Assembly: GCF_029867415.1 (NCBI RefSeq)
Contig: NC_081182.1
Span: forward strand, 45,586,535 to 45,650,534
Reading direction: 5' to 3'
Source of the DNA: Vicia villosa
Taxonomy: Eukaryota > Streptophyta > Magnoliopsida > Fabales > Fabaceae
DNA: 64,000 bases
Below the pieces are notes generated by a model. That model was given only the letters and a program-made list of their open reading frames with translations. It was not told where the DNA came from and did not search any database. Shown in pieces: positions 50,129 to 61,535 of the stretch (position 1 is the first letter of the stretch; every line of letters begins with the position of its first letter). The position numbers were made by a program, and so were the translations under genes.

Positions 50129-50500
50129 CTATGGTGAAAGATCTATTTCAAATTTTTTAAGCTTCCTGAAATGATCTTTAGGTTTATCCCAAACATAAGC
50201 TCCATATCTTTTGCGATAAGGTCCATCTTTCACTTCCAACAGAAGAGCATAGTTCGTTAAAACATTATCTTTGGTTCCTGACACAATCTCAGTATAACCC
50301 CTCACCACTCCCTCCAAACTTAATTTTGGATGATCTGGTTTTTTATTGAATTCTGCCACTGCAAATTGAGCGATTTCTATCACGTAGGGGTCTCTAATCT
50401 TGATTGGAGAACGATCACTATCTTCCGTTCTCAAGGCATCGGAAGAAATTGACACAAAGAAGAAGAGAAAAATAAAGATAAGAAAACTTTGAAGTTTCAT
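50129..50500 (-). CDS. Cystatin (phytocystatin), secreted
   Basis: A 123-residue cysteine protease inhibitor of the phytocystatin family, which blocks papain-like proteases and takes part in seed, stress and anti-herbivore physiology. A hydrophobic signal peptide (MKLQSFLIFIFLFFFVSIS) is followed by the mature inhibitor. The plant-specific helix motif appears as IAQFAVAEFNKK (consensus LARFAVxEHN). The first hairpin loop QxVxG is read as EIVSG, so the Gln is replaced by Glu. The second loop keeps the Trp (AYVWDKPKDHF), but the residue pair differs from the usual PW. Length fits single-domain secreted cystatins. Single exon, intact, and the only ATG upstream of the signal peptide. A TATA box lies ~50 bp upstream on the minus strand (GGTTATAAATAG, about 50,545-50,556). 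The loop changes may weaken or shift inhibition. Confidence 0.88.
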   Translation of the reverse strand: MKLQSFLIFIFLFFFVSISSDALRTEDSDRSPIKIRDPYVIEIAQFAVAEFNKKPDHPKLSLEGVVRGYTEIVSGTKDNVLTNYALLLEVKDGPYRKRYGAYVWDKPKDHFRKLKKFEIDLSP

Positions 50501-50544
50501 GACAATGTTTTCTATGGTTTATAAAACGGATGTGGACGTGACTA

Positions 50545-50556
50545 TTTATAACCACT
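50545..50556 (-). promoter_or_regulatory. TATA box of the cystatin gene
   Basis: TTATAAATAG on the minus strand, about 50 bp before the start codon, in a short leader. The only strong TATA motif nearby. Confidence 0.6.
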
Positions 50557-50689
50557 TTGTTTTGTTAGGTGATTCTTAGATTTATTAGGCATGCGCATGG
50601 TTTTATGTTTCTACCCTCTCAGCATTATCTAATTTTGACTAAAAATATGTAAAAAGGCTTACTATATTTTATGAGGTTAAAGGTAGTTG

Positions 50690-52736
50690 TGGTGGTCGTT
50701 TTCTTTACCTCCCCGTTTCACTTGGGAGGACGGCACGCTAAACCCTTCACGCGAAATTTGGAAGGAGAATGCGCCCGTGGTGGGATGAATTTTATTTCAG
50801 TTCTTCCTACGATATCACACGAACTTTCTTATTTGTCCTACGAGTAGGAAAGAGGAAAAAAGATCTCAACTAAACCCTAGGAGTTTGCTAAGTGTGGGGA
50901 TTTACACCTAGACTAGAAATTCTGGAGTCCGGGAGGTCGGTTATACATAGGGAAGTGTTTAAACACCCTACATATCTGTAGTACTCTACAGGAACCTTCT
51001 ATGTGTCATTGTGTTTGTGTTTATTGCTAATGATTGGGAAAGTTTCTCCTTTGTGTTAGGAGAGAGAATTGAATTGATTTTAAAAGACAGACAGACAGAC
51101 AAACTGACTATTTTTGGTATTTTATTAGCTCGCTGAGATTCCTTGTGAACCTCATGCCTACATATCCCTAGTGGAAGTCAGAGCTTAATGTAGTTCGGGG
51201 AACTAACTAGGGAAATTAATTATTTTTGGTGCCTTGCTTGAAGCTCAAGGTTGAAGCTTGGAATTAAATCTCTGTTTACAGTAAAGAGACATGAAATTAT
51301 CTCTACAGAGAGGTATTTGTACTATTCTACCACAAACATTTAAAGGAGTGACAGAATAACTGAATTCATTTCATTCAAGAGGGGGACCTTACTTGTGTAT
51401 GTGCAAGTATACCAGTCAAATGCCTCTTAAATGAAAGAAAGATGCTCATCCAAATTAGGGAAAGTTACCACATGTCTGGGTTTTACTGCCAGCTCATGCC
51501 TTTCAAAATCCTAAATGGGAGACTTGATTAAAATTGAAATGAAATGTTTGTTTGTTTGAATGTGGTAGAGTAGTAAAAATATCTCTCTATGGAGATAAGC
51601 TATGTCTATCTACTGTATAAAAGATTTGACTTTTAGCTGGCTTGTATGAGGCCCAAGCTTGAGGCTTTTTGATTGATTAATTAATATTATTGACTCTGGG
51701 AGATGACTCCACTGGGAATTAATTACAGGGTATTTTTTGTGTTCTGTACAAAGCCCAGAATTGAGGCTGACTCTACTTAGGGAGACTCTATTTGTGTGCC
51801 TTGTACAAAGCCCAAGGTTGTGGCTAACTGTTGAGGATAATTGAATGACTCTATTTTATGTGCCTTGTACAAAGCCCAAGGTTGTGGCTAACTCTAGCTA
51901 GGGGAAAACATTATTTTCTGCCTTGTACAAAGCCCAAGGTTGTGGCGGACTCTTAAATGAATTAAGTATGGATGACTATATGGGGAAAGATCCTAAGTGT
52001 TAGGAATCTTTGACACATGAAAGATATGGTTTATCTGCCTTGTACAAAGCCCAAGGTTGTGGCTACTGAGTGATGAAGGACTCACTGGGGAGACTCTATT
52101 ATCTGCCTTGTACAATGCCCAAGGTTGAGGCTGACTCTTGACAGGGGAGTTTCATTGTTTGGGTGCCTTGTATGAAGCCCAAGGTTGAGGCTAACTGTTT
52201 TTGTTGGTTTTGACTCTACTGAGGAGGTTTTATTTATTAAAAGACTGTTTTTCTTTGGAAGCTAACCCTTTCCAGGGATTTTGACTCAGCTAGTGAATTT
52301 GTCTGTTAAAAGACTGACCTTATCATGTTTTTTTTTTTTGGAGGCTGACCCTTTCCAGGGGTTCTAACTCTTTTGGGGAAATTATCCCCTAAGAGAATGA
52401 AATTATTTATTAATTTTGGAGGCTAACCCTTTCCAGGGGTTTTGACATTTTTAGACAGATGTTGGAGGCTAACCCTTTCCAGGGGATTTTTATTAAAATG
52501 AATGGCAGAAAGATTATCTAATGGAGACTTCTTGTTTAAAGCCCAAGATGAAGGCTGACTCAATGCTGAGGATGACCAAACATGGATCCTAGACTCTGCT
52601 AAGGAAGATTGATGAAGATAAGGGTGACAGAGACTGTCCATGTCTCTCATTCCAAAAATGTACTCAATGTGAAATTGAGACAAACTTAGCTTGTTTAAAG
52701 TCTGGTTTTAAATTGGAAGAAACTCACCAGGGTAGG
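50690..52736 (-). mobile_element. Diverged LTR-retroelement remnant with two repeat words
   Basis: GAGGTCGGTTATACATAGGG then ACCCTACATATCTG at about 50,930-50,975 parallels the block GGTAGGTTATACAAAGG...ACCCTTTGTATCC in LTR C, so this is likely the U5 side of a related minus-strand element. From 51,640 to 52,190 the word CCTTGTACAAAGCCCAAGG, followed by TTGTGGCTAACTC, recurs about eight times with irregular spacing. At 52,250-52,490 GGAGGCTAACCCTTTCCAGG recurs about five times. No protein domain. Cut at 52,737 by element B. Confidence 0.55.
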
Positions 52737-55700
52737 TGTCATACCCCAAAATTTGCCCGCATACATTTACAAACGCCATTTTATTTAGAATAAATGAATT
52801 GGCACATTTGGTAAGAATTTGAGCGTGAAGGGTACAATAGCGCGAGATCCTGTATTCGAGTCCCACTACTAACAGTTCTTTTTACTTAAAATCACAAAAA
52901 AATGTTTTTTATTTGAAATTAATTTTCATAGTTTTTTACTTTTTCATACAAAATAAAAAGATTTTAAATTCTCCACTTTTTTACATTTTAGATCAGTTCT
53001 TTTAATTAGTTGAATATAATCATAAATACTCAATTAAGATAATTCCTTCTGTTTGGGCTTTTGGTTTTTTTTAATTAATTAAGGGTCCATTAAGTTTAAC
53101 CTAATCTGTATATTATAAATAGGGATAAAACCCTGATTTCAAAGGGAGGAGGGGACGGGCATTCACGTTCTATACAGTTAACCTCTCTCCCTCCCGGAAT
53201 GGAACACAATAGAGAAAAGGACCCATTATCATAACTTGTTCAATCCAATTGTCTGTGCAACTTTTCTGTTATTGTTGTTTGTTTTTGCAGGAAGAAGGAA
53301 AGATAAATATCCATGGCTACACGCCGGAAGCAGAATCACAACCGCCCATTCAACGGCGTCATAACTCCGGCATCATCATCACAATAACTCATAACCAGGA
53401 TCATCACTTTGTTATCAAAGAATACATAGATTGCATCAAGAAAAGGCTGTAAAATATGAAACGAAACGATGGCAACGCCGAGACAAATCAAAATCGCCAC
53501 TCACAAATCGACGATCTTATATCGCAACAACCTCTGATGGTCATACCGCTCCATAACCACTCGGTCGTGCACCGCGCTTTAACTCACCTTGCTGCAGCTC
53601 CGGTCAAGACAAACATCTCCAACTCAACCGCCCTCCACCGGAACACAACCGCCTCCATGCGGCCGACGATCTCCCTTCAGTCTCCGCCGTCAAGCATTCA
53701 TTCCGCCATCGCCGGATCCGGAACCGACAATCAACACATCTTCAACGGAGCACGTATCACGACTTCCATCACCGCAACATCATCGCCTCTCTATCGGTTG
53801 GTTTTCGTTCTTCTCTTTTGGTTGATTTTCTATTTTTGATTTCATGGTTATAATTTGTTTTTGGAGATAATATGAAGAGAATAAGAGATAGAATATAAAA
53901 GAGTAGTAAAATAACCTTTTGGGTTTCATGTTTCTGTTTTTTCTGTATCTGATATATCGTGTTGTTGGTGTTGTTCTCATTCCATTTTTTATTTTAATTA
54001 ATTAAGTATACCACGTGTCAGTTGTTTAGTGGATGTCTTAAGAATTAGTCAAAGTTTTAACCACTAATGGCAAAGGAAAACGAAATTGGAGGGAGACAAA
54101 TTTCTTAGTATGTTGTGTCTACGTTTCAAAGCTTCTTTTTCATTATTTTTTTTTAGTTAATTTAATATGTATCCATTCCTAAAAAAAAGTGATGTATTCT
54201 TTTTGGAAATAAAAATAATTTTGTTTATATTAGTTTAATTAAACACTTAGGATTAATTTAACTATTAAGTTATTAATTCAATATGGGTTTCTAATTGTTA
54301 AAAACATCTAACACATTCAAAAACACCAAAAAATAATGCATGTCTTTTATTCACTTATTAAAAACCCAAAATATATAATGTTAGGATATTAGATTTATTA
54401 GTTTAGTTTAGTGCTTAACGTTAAAAATACAAAAAATATATAACTTGTTTTAATCTTAATTTCTTTTAAAAAAAAAATAAAAAAGAACCTACTTATTATT
54501 TTTTTTATTATATCATTTTACGCATTGTTATTTTGCTAACATTTTCTTGTTATTGTGAGGTACATTCGAGCTGTTCATCTATTCTTGCAAATATTCGCAA
54601 ATTCATCCTCAGTCTCCTACCATCCAAATCTAACGCACATAAAGCTGAAGGTTTACCATGCACCCTTAAAGGCTGCCACAATGAACCAAAGCTAAGTTTC
54701 TAATCCTTTTGTTTGAATTTAACTTTTGATTTCATCAACCTTTCTGTAACATCATTTATTTTTATTTTTTTGTCTACCCTTTTGGGTTTAAAATAGGATT
54801 TATACCGATCAACTATGAATCTGTAATGCACTAAATTTTCTTTCCTTTGTTCAATACTTTTCAGGATTTAATCAAAAAATCTTTCAGCCACGCGCCTCAC
54901 CCGACAAAAAGCTAAGTTCTATAATATCATTATTTTAAATAATAATTTTATTTTATTGTTTACTTTCAAATATCGATGAATTCCTCCTGCACTCACTTTA
55001 TCCTTCTATTCTTTTCTCTAAAGGTCAGGGTCAATGCTTCTTAAAACTTCAAGGCAAACCTCTGCCCATCAACCTTCATCAATCAAAGCCAAAGGTTTGT
55101 CAAGTTGCCAAAGCTACGAATGTTGGTAACCCTAAACCTTATTTTTATTATTACTTATGTCAAACCCTATTAAGGGATCCGCTGGTTTCATTGTCCCCTT
55201 CCCCTATTAATTATGTAACTGTTTACTGGTTGTATTGATTGGCCTCGAAGGCACTTTGGCCTCGAAGGCACTTAAATTGTGATATTATATTACTGCGTGG
55301 TTAGTAATTTAGGGAGTGCAAACCATGAACTGAACATAGATCACCTAATTACAAGATAAATGTAATCGAAGTTAACCACGTGATTGTTGCACCCACACAC
55401 CTTTAGGGTAATCCCTCTGGTTGCCTTTGTTGCCTGTTGCCTTTAAGTGTACTAAATAGTCAAAGTCCCTCGATTCCGAGGATACCTAAAGCAAAACAAA
55501 TGTTGCCCTAAGTTCATTATCATCATCGATTCTGTCCCTCGAAGTTGCCTCGGTAAAAACATGATGATTGTCCCAATTGCTAAGGTATCCTCGCATGATG
55601 CCTTAAAAGACTATTCTATCCTTCCCTTAGACTACCTGCCCTTCTTATGGTAGGGACAGTCTTATGGCGAGCGATACTCTCGATGACCCTTAACATCCAA

Positions 55701-56149
55701 TTGAAAGACTTCCTGCCCTCTTATGGTATGGATAGACCCTTTCATACGAAAGACTAAAAGAACAATTTTTAAAACTTAGGGTAGTTGCTATTAATTGCTT
55801 GCTCTAAATTCAAAACCTTTTTCCCACTCTTTTCAAAATCAAATTCAAAAAGACTATGCTTATTTACAAGCTAAAGTTCTTCTTCAAAGTTTTTACTTTT
55901 CACACCTTCTTTTCAAACATTTCAAACAATTCAAAAGTGAGCTAAGCAATTAAGAGCCCATGGAAAACCATGGATGCAAAGGGTGCTTTACACCTTCCCT
56001 TTGCATAACTTACCCCCCGAACTCAAAATCTTTTAAAAAAGGTATTTTCCTGTTCTTTTAGCCTTTCCTAAAATTGGATAAAATAAAAGTCGGTGGCGAC
56101 TCTTGCTTACCGCGACATTTCGATAATAAAGTCAGTTCACCGTATTACA
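52737..56149 (+). mobile_element. 5' LTR of Ogre-like element B
   Basis: 3,413 bp from TGTCATACCCCAAAATTTGC to CACCGTATTACA. It repeats 8,799 bp further on at 61,536 and I saw no difference over the 2.46 kb available. TATA box TATAAATAGGG at about 53,114. A GC-richer stretch at 53,290-53,800 holds a 127-codon frame (53,456-53,839) with no recognisable domain. The last ~1.2 kb match LTR A, but the U3 part does not. Confidence 0.95.
52790..52885 (+). other. tRNA/SINE-like segment in U3 of LTR B
   Basis: TTGGTAAGAATTTGAGCG resembles a pol III A box region and GTATTCGAGTCCC a B box, about 40 bp apart, followed by a T run (TTCTTTTT). No cloverleaf is obvious. Present identically in both LTRs of element B and absent from LTRs A and C. 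Confidence 0.4.
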
Positions 56150-56153
56150 GAAC

Positions 56154-56172
56154 TGGCGACTCTGCTGGGGAT
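56154..56172 (+). promoter_or_regulatory. Primer binding site of element B
   Basis: TGGCGACTCTGCTGGGGAT begins four bases after the LTR end. Ogre-like elements are known to prime from a tRNA-Arg, with a site of this TGGCGACTC type. Confidence 0.8.
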
Positions 56173-57224
56173 GCTTTCGATTAAAAGAGGGGTTACCTTA
56201 GAGTTTAGGATTCACTTTAATTGTTTGATTTGTCTGCTTTATATTTCAAAGGCTGTTTTGGGTATTTACTTGTGTGAAAGATCCTAACCCGGATCTGAGA
56301 ACCTTAGGTAAATGGCATGAGACCAAGGAGACTGCACAACGTATACTGATGTGGTTGAACTGGTGGCCATCGTTAGTGTGACACATTGGTTTGTCCTGGT
56401 GTTCCTTGGGATCCGACTCGAGGAAACACTTGGCTGCTGCGTGGTGTCATTAAGCACTAATTTGCCTTAGAACCCTAGTTGAAATTGGCCTTGGCCTATT
56501 AGAAAGTAGCGAGATGGCTGGCTTTGGTTCCGACCGAAGTTGGTTGATACTCGAAGCTACACTCATATGGACTGGACTTTCAGGACCTTCTTGGTTGGTG
56601 ATTCGATTGCCGAACTGAGATAAGCGCCTTCGAGAAAAGTCAATGATATGAGCTCCCTAGAACCCGATCTTTATATAGGACAGGTTGAACCAACTTAACT
56701 TCAGTGGGGAGGGTACTTACCTACGAACTTCATGCAAGCCTCTAAACCTAAGGGCACTTGTGTGACTTGTTTGCGTTTGCTACTAACCTTTGTTTCTTTG
56801 CAGGTTTTGTTAAAAGACTTGTTTGCCCTCACTATTCCATGTTGTTCCTAATAAGTTGCATAACATACTAACCTTTGTTTCCTTGCAGGATTCGCTTGTA
56901 GGACATTTCGTCCTCATTACCTTATGCTCTAACCCTTTTATTTCCTTGCAGGGATTGTCTGTAGGACACCTAGTCCTTATGACCTTATGCTTTACTTAAT
57001 GCATTGCACTCGCATTACACCATGACATCATGACATCATAACAAAGCATGTTAACTAACCCTTTCAAGGATCTTAGGGATTTAGGGCGCACGATTTCAGG
57101 TACTCTTATCAAGGGCTGAATTTCTATCTAGGGGCAAGAGGATTTATTTTCCTCCGGCCACATACCTTCCAACTCAGAGACTCGATACCTATCAAGGGGA
57201 AAGAGGATAAATTTTTCTCTAGCC

Positions 57225-58225
57225 ATGTACCTTCAAATTCAGGTATCCCGAATCAAAGGCGATGAGCCACTCGATATGGTGAGCTTGATTCTCAAAGAAA
57301 GACGTTCAAAGACAAAGTTCAGATTTCTTCAGACAAAGGCGCGACCGAATCATTTTCTAATGTTGCTAACTAAATGCCCAAAGATCCTTGAAAATATTGC
57401 ATTTGCATTCATAACATCGCATAACAGGTTTCTCACAACAGGTATCTCATCCTCTCTTGTTGTTTACTTCAGCATAAGTGGATTTCGAGCGATCAGTCAA
57501 ACACCTCCAGGCTCGGAATGCCCGATCCCAGACTTTGATTCTGAACTCACCCAAGGGGCAAGAAGAATTGAAGGCACTCCTATTCTTAGGGTACAACTAC
57601 AATGCGAGATGCGCCTATTATTCGAACAATCCTGGTTATGGTATAAAGGATGGTAGACCGTTAAAGCGTGCGATTAAAGATTTAATCATGACACTCAAAT
57701 CAGAAAAGACCACGACAATGAAGTCACGACAACTGAGTCACGACAACAAAGTCACGACAACTGAGTCACGATAATGGAATCACGACAACTGAGTCACGAT
57801 AATGGAATCTCGACAACTGAGTCACGATAATGGAATCATGACAACTGAATCACGATAATGGAATCACGACAACTGAGTCACGATAATGGAATCATGACAA
57901 CTGAGTCACGATAATGGAATCACGACAACAAAGTCACGACAACTGAGTCACGATAATGGAATCACGACAACTGAGTCACAACAATCAATTCACTCATATG
58001 ATCCAGATGCTCAGGGCAATCGAGCCAACAAATTCTAACACCTACTATAAACCCAATGTGAGGTGCGCGTACCATTCCAACAGTCTTGGACATTACATAA
58101 ACAATTGCTGGACATTAAAGAATAAGATTCAAGATCTGATCAATGTCGGAGAAATCAAATCTAACCCTCCTGAAACCCCTGTGGTGATCACCGCTCCTAT
58201 GCCTAGTCATGACAAGATGGATTGA
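57225..58225 (+). pseudogene. Ogre-like gag C-terminal remnant with duplicated His/Cys motif
   Basis: Two related peptide segments carry the Tat-lineage Gag motif. The first, near 57,598-57,690, reads ARCAYYSNNPGYGIKDG...LKRAIKDLI with two metal ligands lost. The second, near 58,055-58,160, reads VRCAYHSNSLGHYINNC then WTLKNKIQDLI with C-X2-H-X5-H-X4-C intact. Between them is a 28-bp tandem array that encodes SRQLSHDN-type low complexity in one frame and stops in another. The frame ends at 58,225 (SHDKMD). Upstream frames (57,225-57,656) overlap in another phase and look decayed. Confidence 0.65.
57715..57985 (+). repeat. 28-bp tandem repeat in gag, about 9 copies
   Basis: CACGACAACTGAGTCACGAT followed by AATGGAAT, repeated with few changes (CACGAC/CATGAC, ACTGAGT/ACAAAGT). 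Confidence 0.93.
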
Positions 58226-60512
58226 CGTCTAGACGGATGAACTTTTGGATCATTAGATCTACTTTCATTTGCATATTTCTTTTTTGTTTGTTTAAACATT
58301 CGAATCATGATAGACATTATCTGTTTTAATAATTATCATCAGTGCATTGCATATGTTTGTCTTGAATTAATTATTTCGCTATCACTCATTTTAAATTTCA
58401 TCTTTACTTTGCATATGTTTTATGATACTCAACTCCTGCTAAAGTTGTATGCCTTTTGAGGGAGGATGACGAAAACGATACCGCGACCTCATACAGTATG
58501 CTTTTGAGCGGACTATGCTGACGATGTACAGGCATTGTTTCAATTCCTAAACAGTGGAGATATAAGGATGTTAATCCCTCGTCAACCCCTTTGAGCCTAA
58601 GAAGTAGAAGTTTCTTTCTTGTACTAATCAAAACCCTTGACCATAACCTGGGGCAGGGTAGTTCTCAGTTAATTTGGCTGTGCATTCTATTTTAAGAGAA
58701 TCATTCAGTACACCTTTCAATAAAGGCTTTAATCACTAGCGTTCATCCGCACACATCAAAGAAGTGTTGGAGATGTCAATCAAAAGCCAACGATGGTTCA
58801 TCAATCATTAAGCAAGGCAGTCAATATCTTTCAAAAAAACAAAAATGATGAAAAAACACATATACAAAGAAAAGCCTACTAAGTCAAAAATCAAAAAAGA
58901 AGATTTAGGCAAAAATCAAGGCATCCCGCTGACTGTAAGTTCAAAAATAGACAATTCAGGCAAAAGTTAGGGATATCAAAAGATGAAAAAAGAGAAGTCA
59001 ATAAATTCCTGAACAACACAATGTTGTGACAACCAAAAGAAAGAAGCGACTGCCATCTCAAAAGTTCTCTATTGCTTGTGAACCATCATCATTATCAAAG
59101 GTGCAAATCCAAAAGTCTCTTGGAACCTGAATGCATAAGTCGAATTAACTGAGCTTAGGACTGAAGATCATCACGAAGAGGGGTGGGTACAATCAAATTT
59201 TGAGCTTTTATCCTTTGTTTCTTAAACCATGAACCAAGCCACGTTACAACCCTTGAAAGTCCTAATTGAAGCATGGTTAGTTCGAAAGCATACTGTCACC
59301 AAAAAGGTATCCCGACTCCTTAAAGTTTACTACAAATGTTAAGTTGATATCCTGTTTTTATAAACATCACATTGTTACAAATAGCATGTTTTTACAAATA
59401 TCACGCTTTTACATCTTTTGTTTTAATGTTTTCCAAAGACTCAAGACAGACGTATGCATTGCATCTCATGAATTCATTATTAAGCATATTCTGCTACATA
59501 ATTTCAAATGTTAGCATCAGAAAGAACTTGCACAGGGTACAACTAATGACTGAAAGTTATTCCGACAGACAATATTACTCCAAGAAGCAATGTCTCCTAC
59601 GTATACAAGGGGCACGATACGTTTTTTCCAATCAATCTGGGGCAATCAAGTCAAGATTTCAAGAATCTCTCAAAAGCCAAACAATCAAAGGCATACACCT
59701 CAAGTAGGTTTCAAGCTATGTTCCTGATCAAACTGAGGCAATCAAGTCAAGATTCTGAGAATCTCTCAGGATGCCAAAATAATCAGGGGCATCATCCTGA
59801 GTTTACGATTACTGAGGGCATGTCGCCCATAGCGCACATCTCATAAAGTCCTCGTGAGGCGAATCTTTCCAAAGCTCTTACTAGCGGGGGCAAACCTATG
59901 CAAGTCCAGTTTGACATCTTGATCAACATTCAGTGACATGTCCTAAATCCAGGAATGGCAGGTACTATAATGCTAGGGGCAATATTCAAGACACCCACGT
60001 CTCCCCCACAGAGTCGGGTTCACAAGATCATATCCCCACAGAGTAATCATTAAGAAGACATCTTCAAATACTCGTGTCCCGACAAAGACATGGCTCCCCA
60101 ATAGAGTTTACATCTTCAACACAATCGTTTCTCCAACACTCCGCTCCTCCTCAACAAAGTTTACTAATATCTTTTATTCCCAATCAAGGCACATCAAGTC
60201 ACCGATCATCTCCAAGCAGAAATCACAAATCCCCAGCTGAGCATATTCAAAACAAGATTAGACATCAATATCACAAAGGCGTAGAGATTTATTTTCTCGA
60301 TCAAAGCAACATAAATCATATTCACATATCATATGGCATAAACATATTCATACATCGCATACATCGCCTCATAACGAATTCATACATAACACACAAGTTT
60401 CTCATTTATTTTGAGAAACTCATCATACATACATCATAACATTGCATAAAAATTAACCTTACCTTTTTCAGAATACAGGTACTGACAAATGAACGAAATT
60501 CCCAACTTTCTA

Positions 60513-61302
60513 AGATCTAATTCATTTACCACGAACGGTAATGACACGATCATTTTCAAGATCTAATTCAGTTACTACGAACGGTACTGACACGATCAAC
60601 GCTCAGAGATCTAATTCTATCATCACGAACGGTGTAGACACGATCAATGACCAACCAAGTCTAATTCAGTTACTACGAACGGTGCTGACACGACAGAAGA
60701 TCTAATTCGGTTACTACGAACGGTACTGACATGATCAAATCTCAGAGATCTAATTCCATCATCACGAACGGTGTGGACACGATCAATTAATTCTACAGTC
60801 TAATTCAGTTACTACGAACGGTGCTGACACGACAAGAGAATCTAATTCTATCATCACGAACGATGTAGACACGATTATCTCTCCAAGATCCAATTCAGAT
60901 ACTACGAACGGTACTGAAACGATCAAATCTCAGAGATCTAATTCCATCATCACGAACGGTGTGGACACGATCAATTGCTTCTACAGTCTAATTCAGTTAC
61001 TACGAACGGTGCTGAAACGACAAGAGAATCTAATTCTATCATCACGAACGATGTAGACACGATTATCTCTCCAAGATCCAATTCAGATACTACGAACGGT
61101 ACTGACACGATCAAATCTCAGAGATCTAATTCCATCATCACGAACGGTGTGGACACGATCAATTGCTTCTACAGTCTAATTCAGTTACTACGAACGGTGC
61201 TGAAACGACAAGAGAATCTAATTCTATCATCACGAACGAGGTAGACACGATTATCTCTCCAAAGATCTAATTCATTTACTACGAACAGTAATGACACGAT
61301 CA
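60513..61302 (+). repeat. ~43-47-bp tandem array with 188-bp higher-order period
   Basis: About 17 units containing ACGAACGGT, of two alternating kinds: CTAATTCAGTTACTACGAAC and CTAATTCCATCATCACGAAC, each followed by GGTxxxGACACGATCAA. The marker CTACAGTCTAATTCAG recurs at 60,793, 60,981 and 61,169, a 188-bp higher-order repeat of four units. Confidence 0.93.
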
Positions 61303-61520
61303 ACACTCAAACAATTACTTCTCAAACACTTCAGTCTCGACATCTGGATGGCATCTTCAAGCCCATCTCCAAACACCTGGATGGCATCTTCAAGCCCATC
61401 TCCGACAAAAGTCCCCGCTTTAACTAGGGCAAATTTCTTGGTATTCTAGTGTTCAATCATCTTCCACCTTCAGATACCGACTGGCATACAAACCACTCTA
61501 CATCTTCAGGTTTAAGATAA

Positions 61521-61535
61521 TTGAACAGGGGCAGC
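61521..61535 (+). promoter_or_regulatory. Polypurine tract of element B
   Basis: TTGAACAGGGGCAGC directly before the 3' LTR; the same string precedes LTR A, and its complement follows LTR C. Confidence 0.85.

Larger units (their letters stand above)
56150..61535 (+). mobile_element. Internal region of element B (gag only, pol deleted)
   Basis: Only 5.4 kb, against well over 10 kb in complete Ogre elements. Order: primer site, untranslated leader (56,173-57,220), a degenerate gag C-terminus (57,225-58,225), then directly the 3' untranslated region (58,240-61,520) and the polypurine tract GAACAGGGGCAGC. No protease, RT, RNase H or integrase motif was found, so the copy must have been mobilised in trans. 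Element B continues past the window: its 3' LTR should end near 64,948. Confidence 0.88.

Noticed and set aside
53456..53839. 127-codon open frame, repeated identically at 62,255-62,638
   Set aside because: It lies in the transcribed part of LTR B, has no domain and is doubled only because the LTR is doubled.
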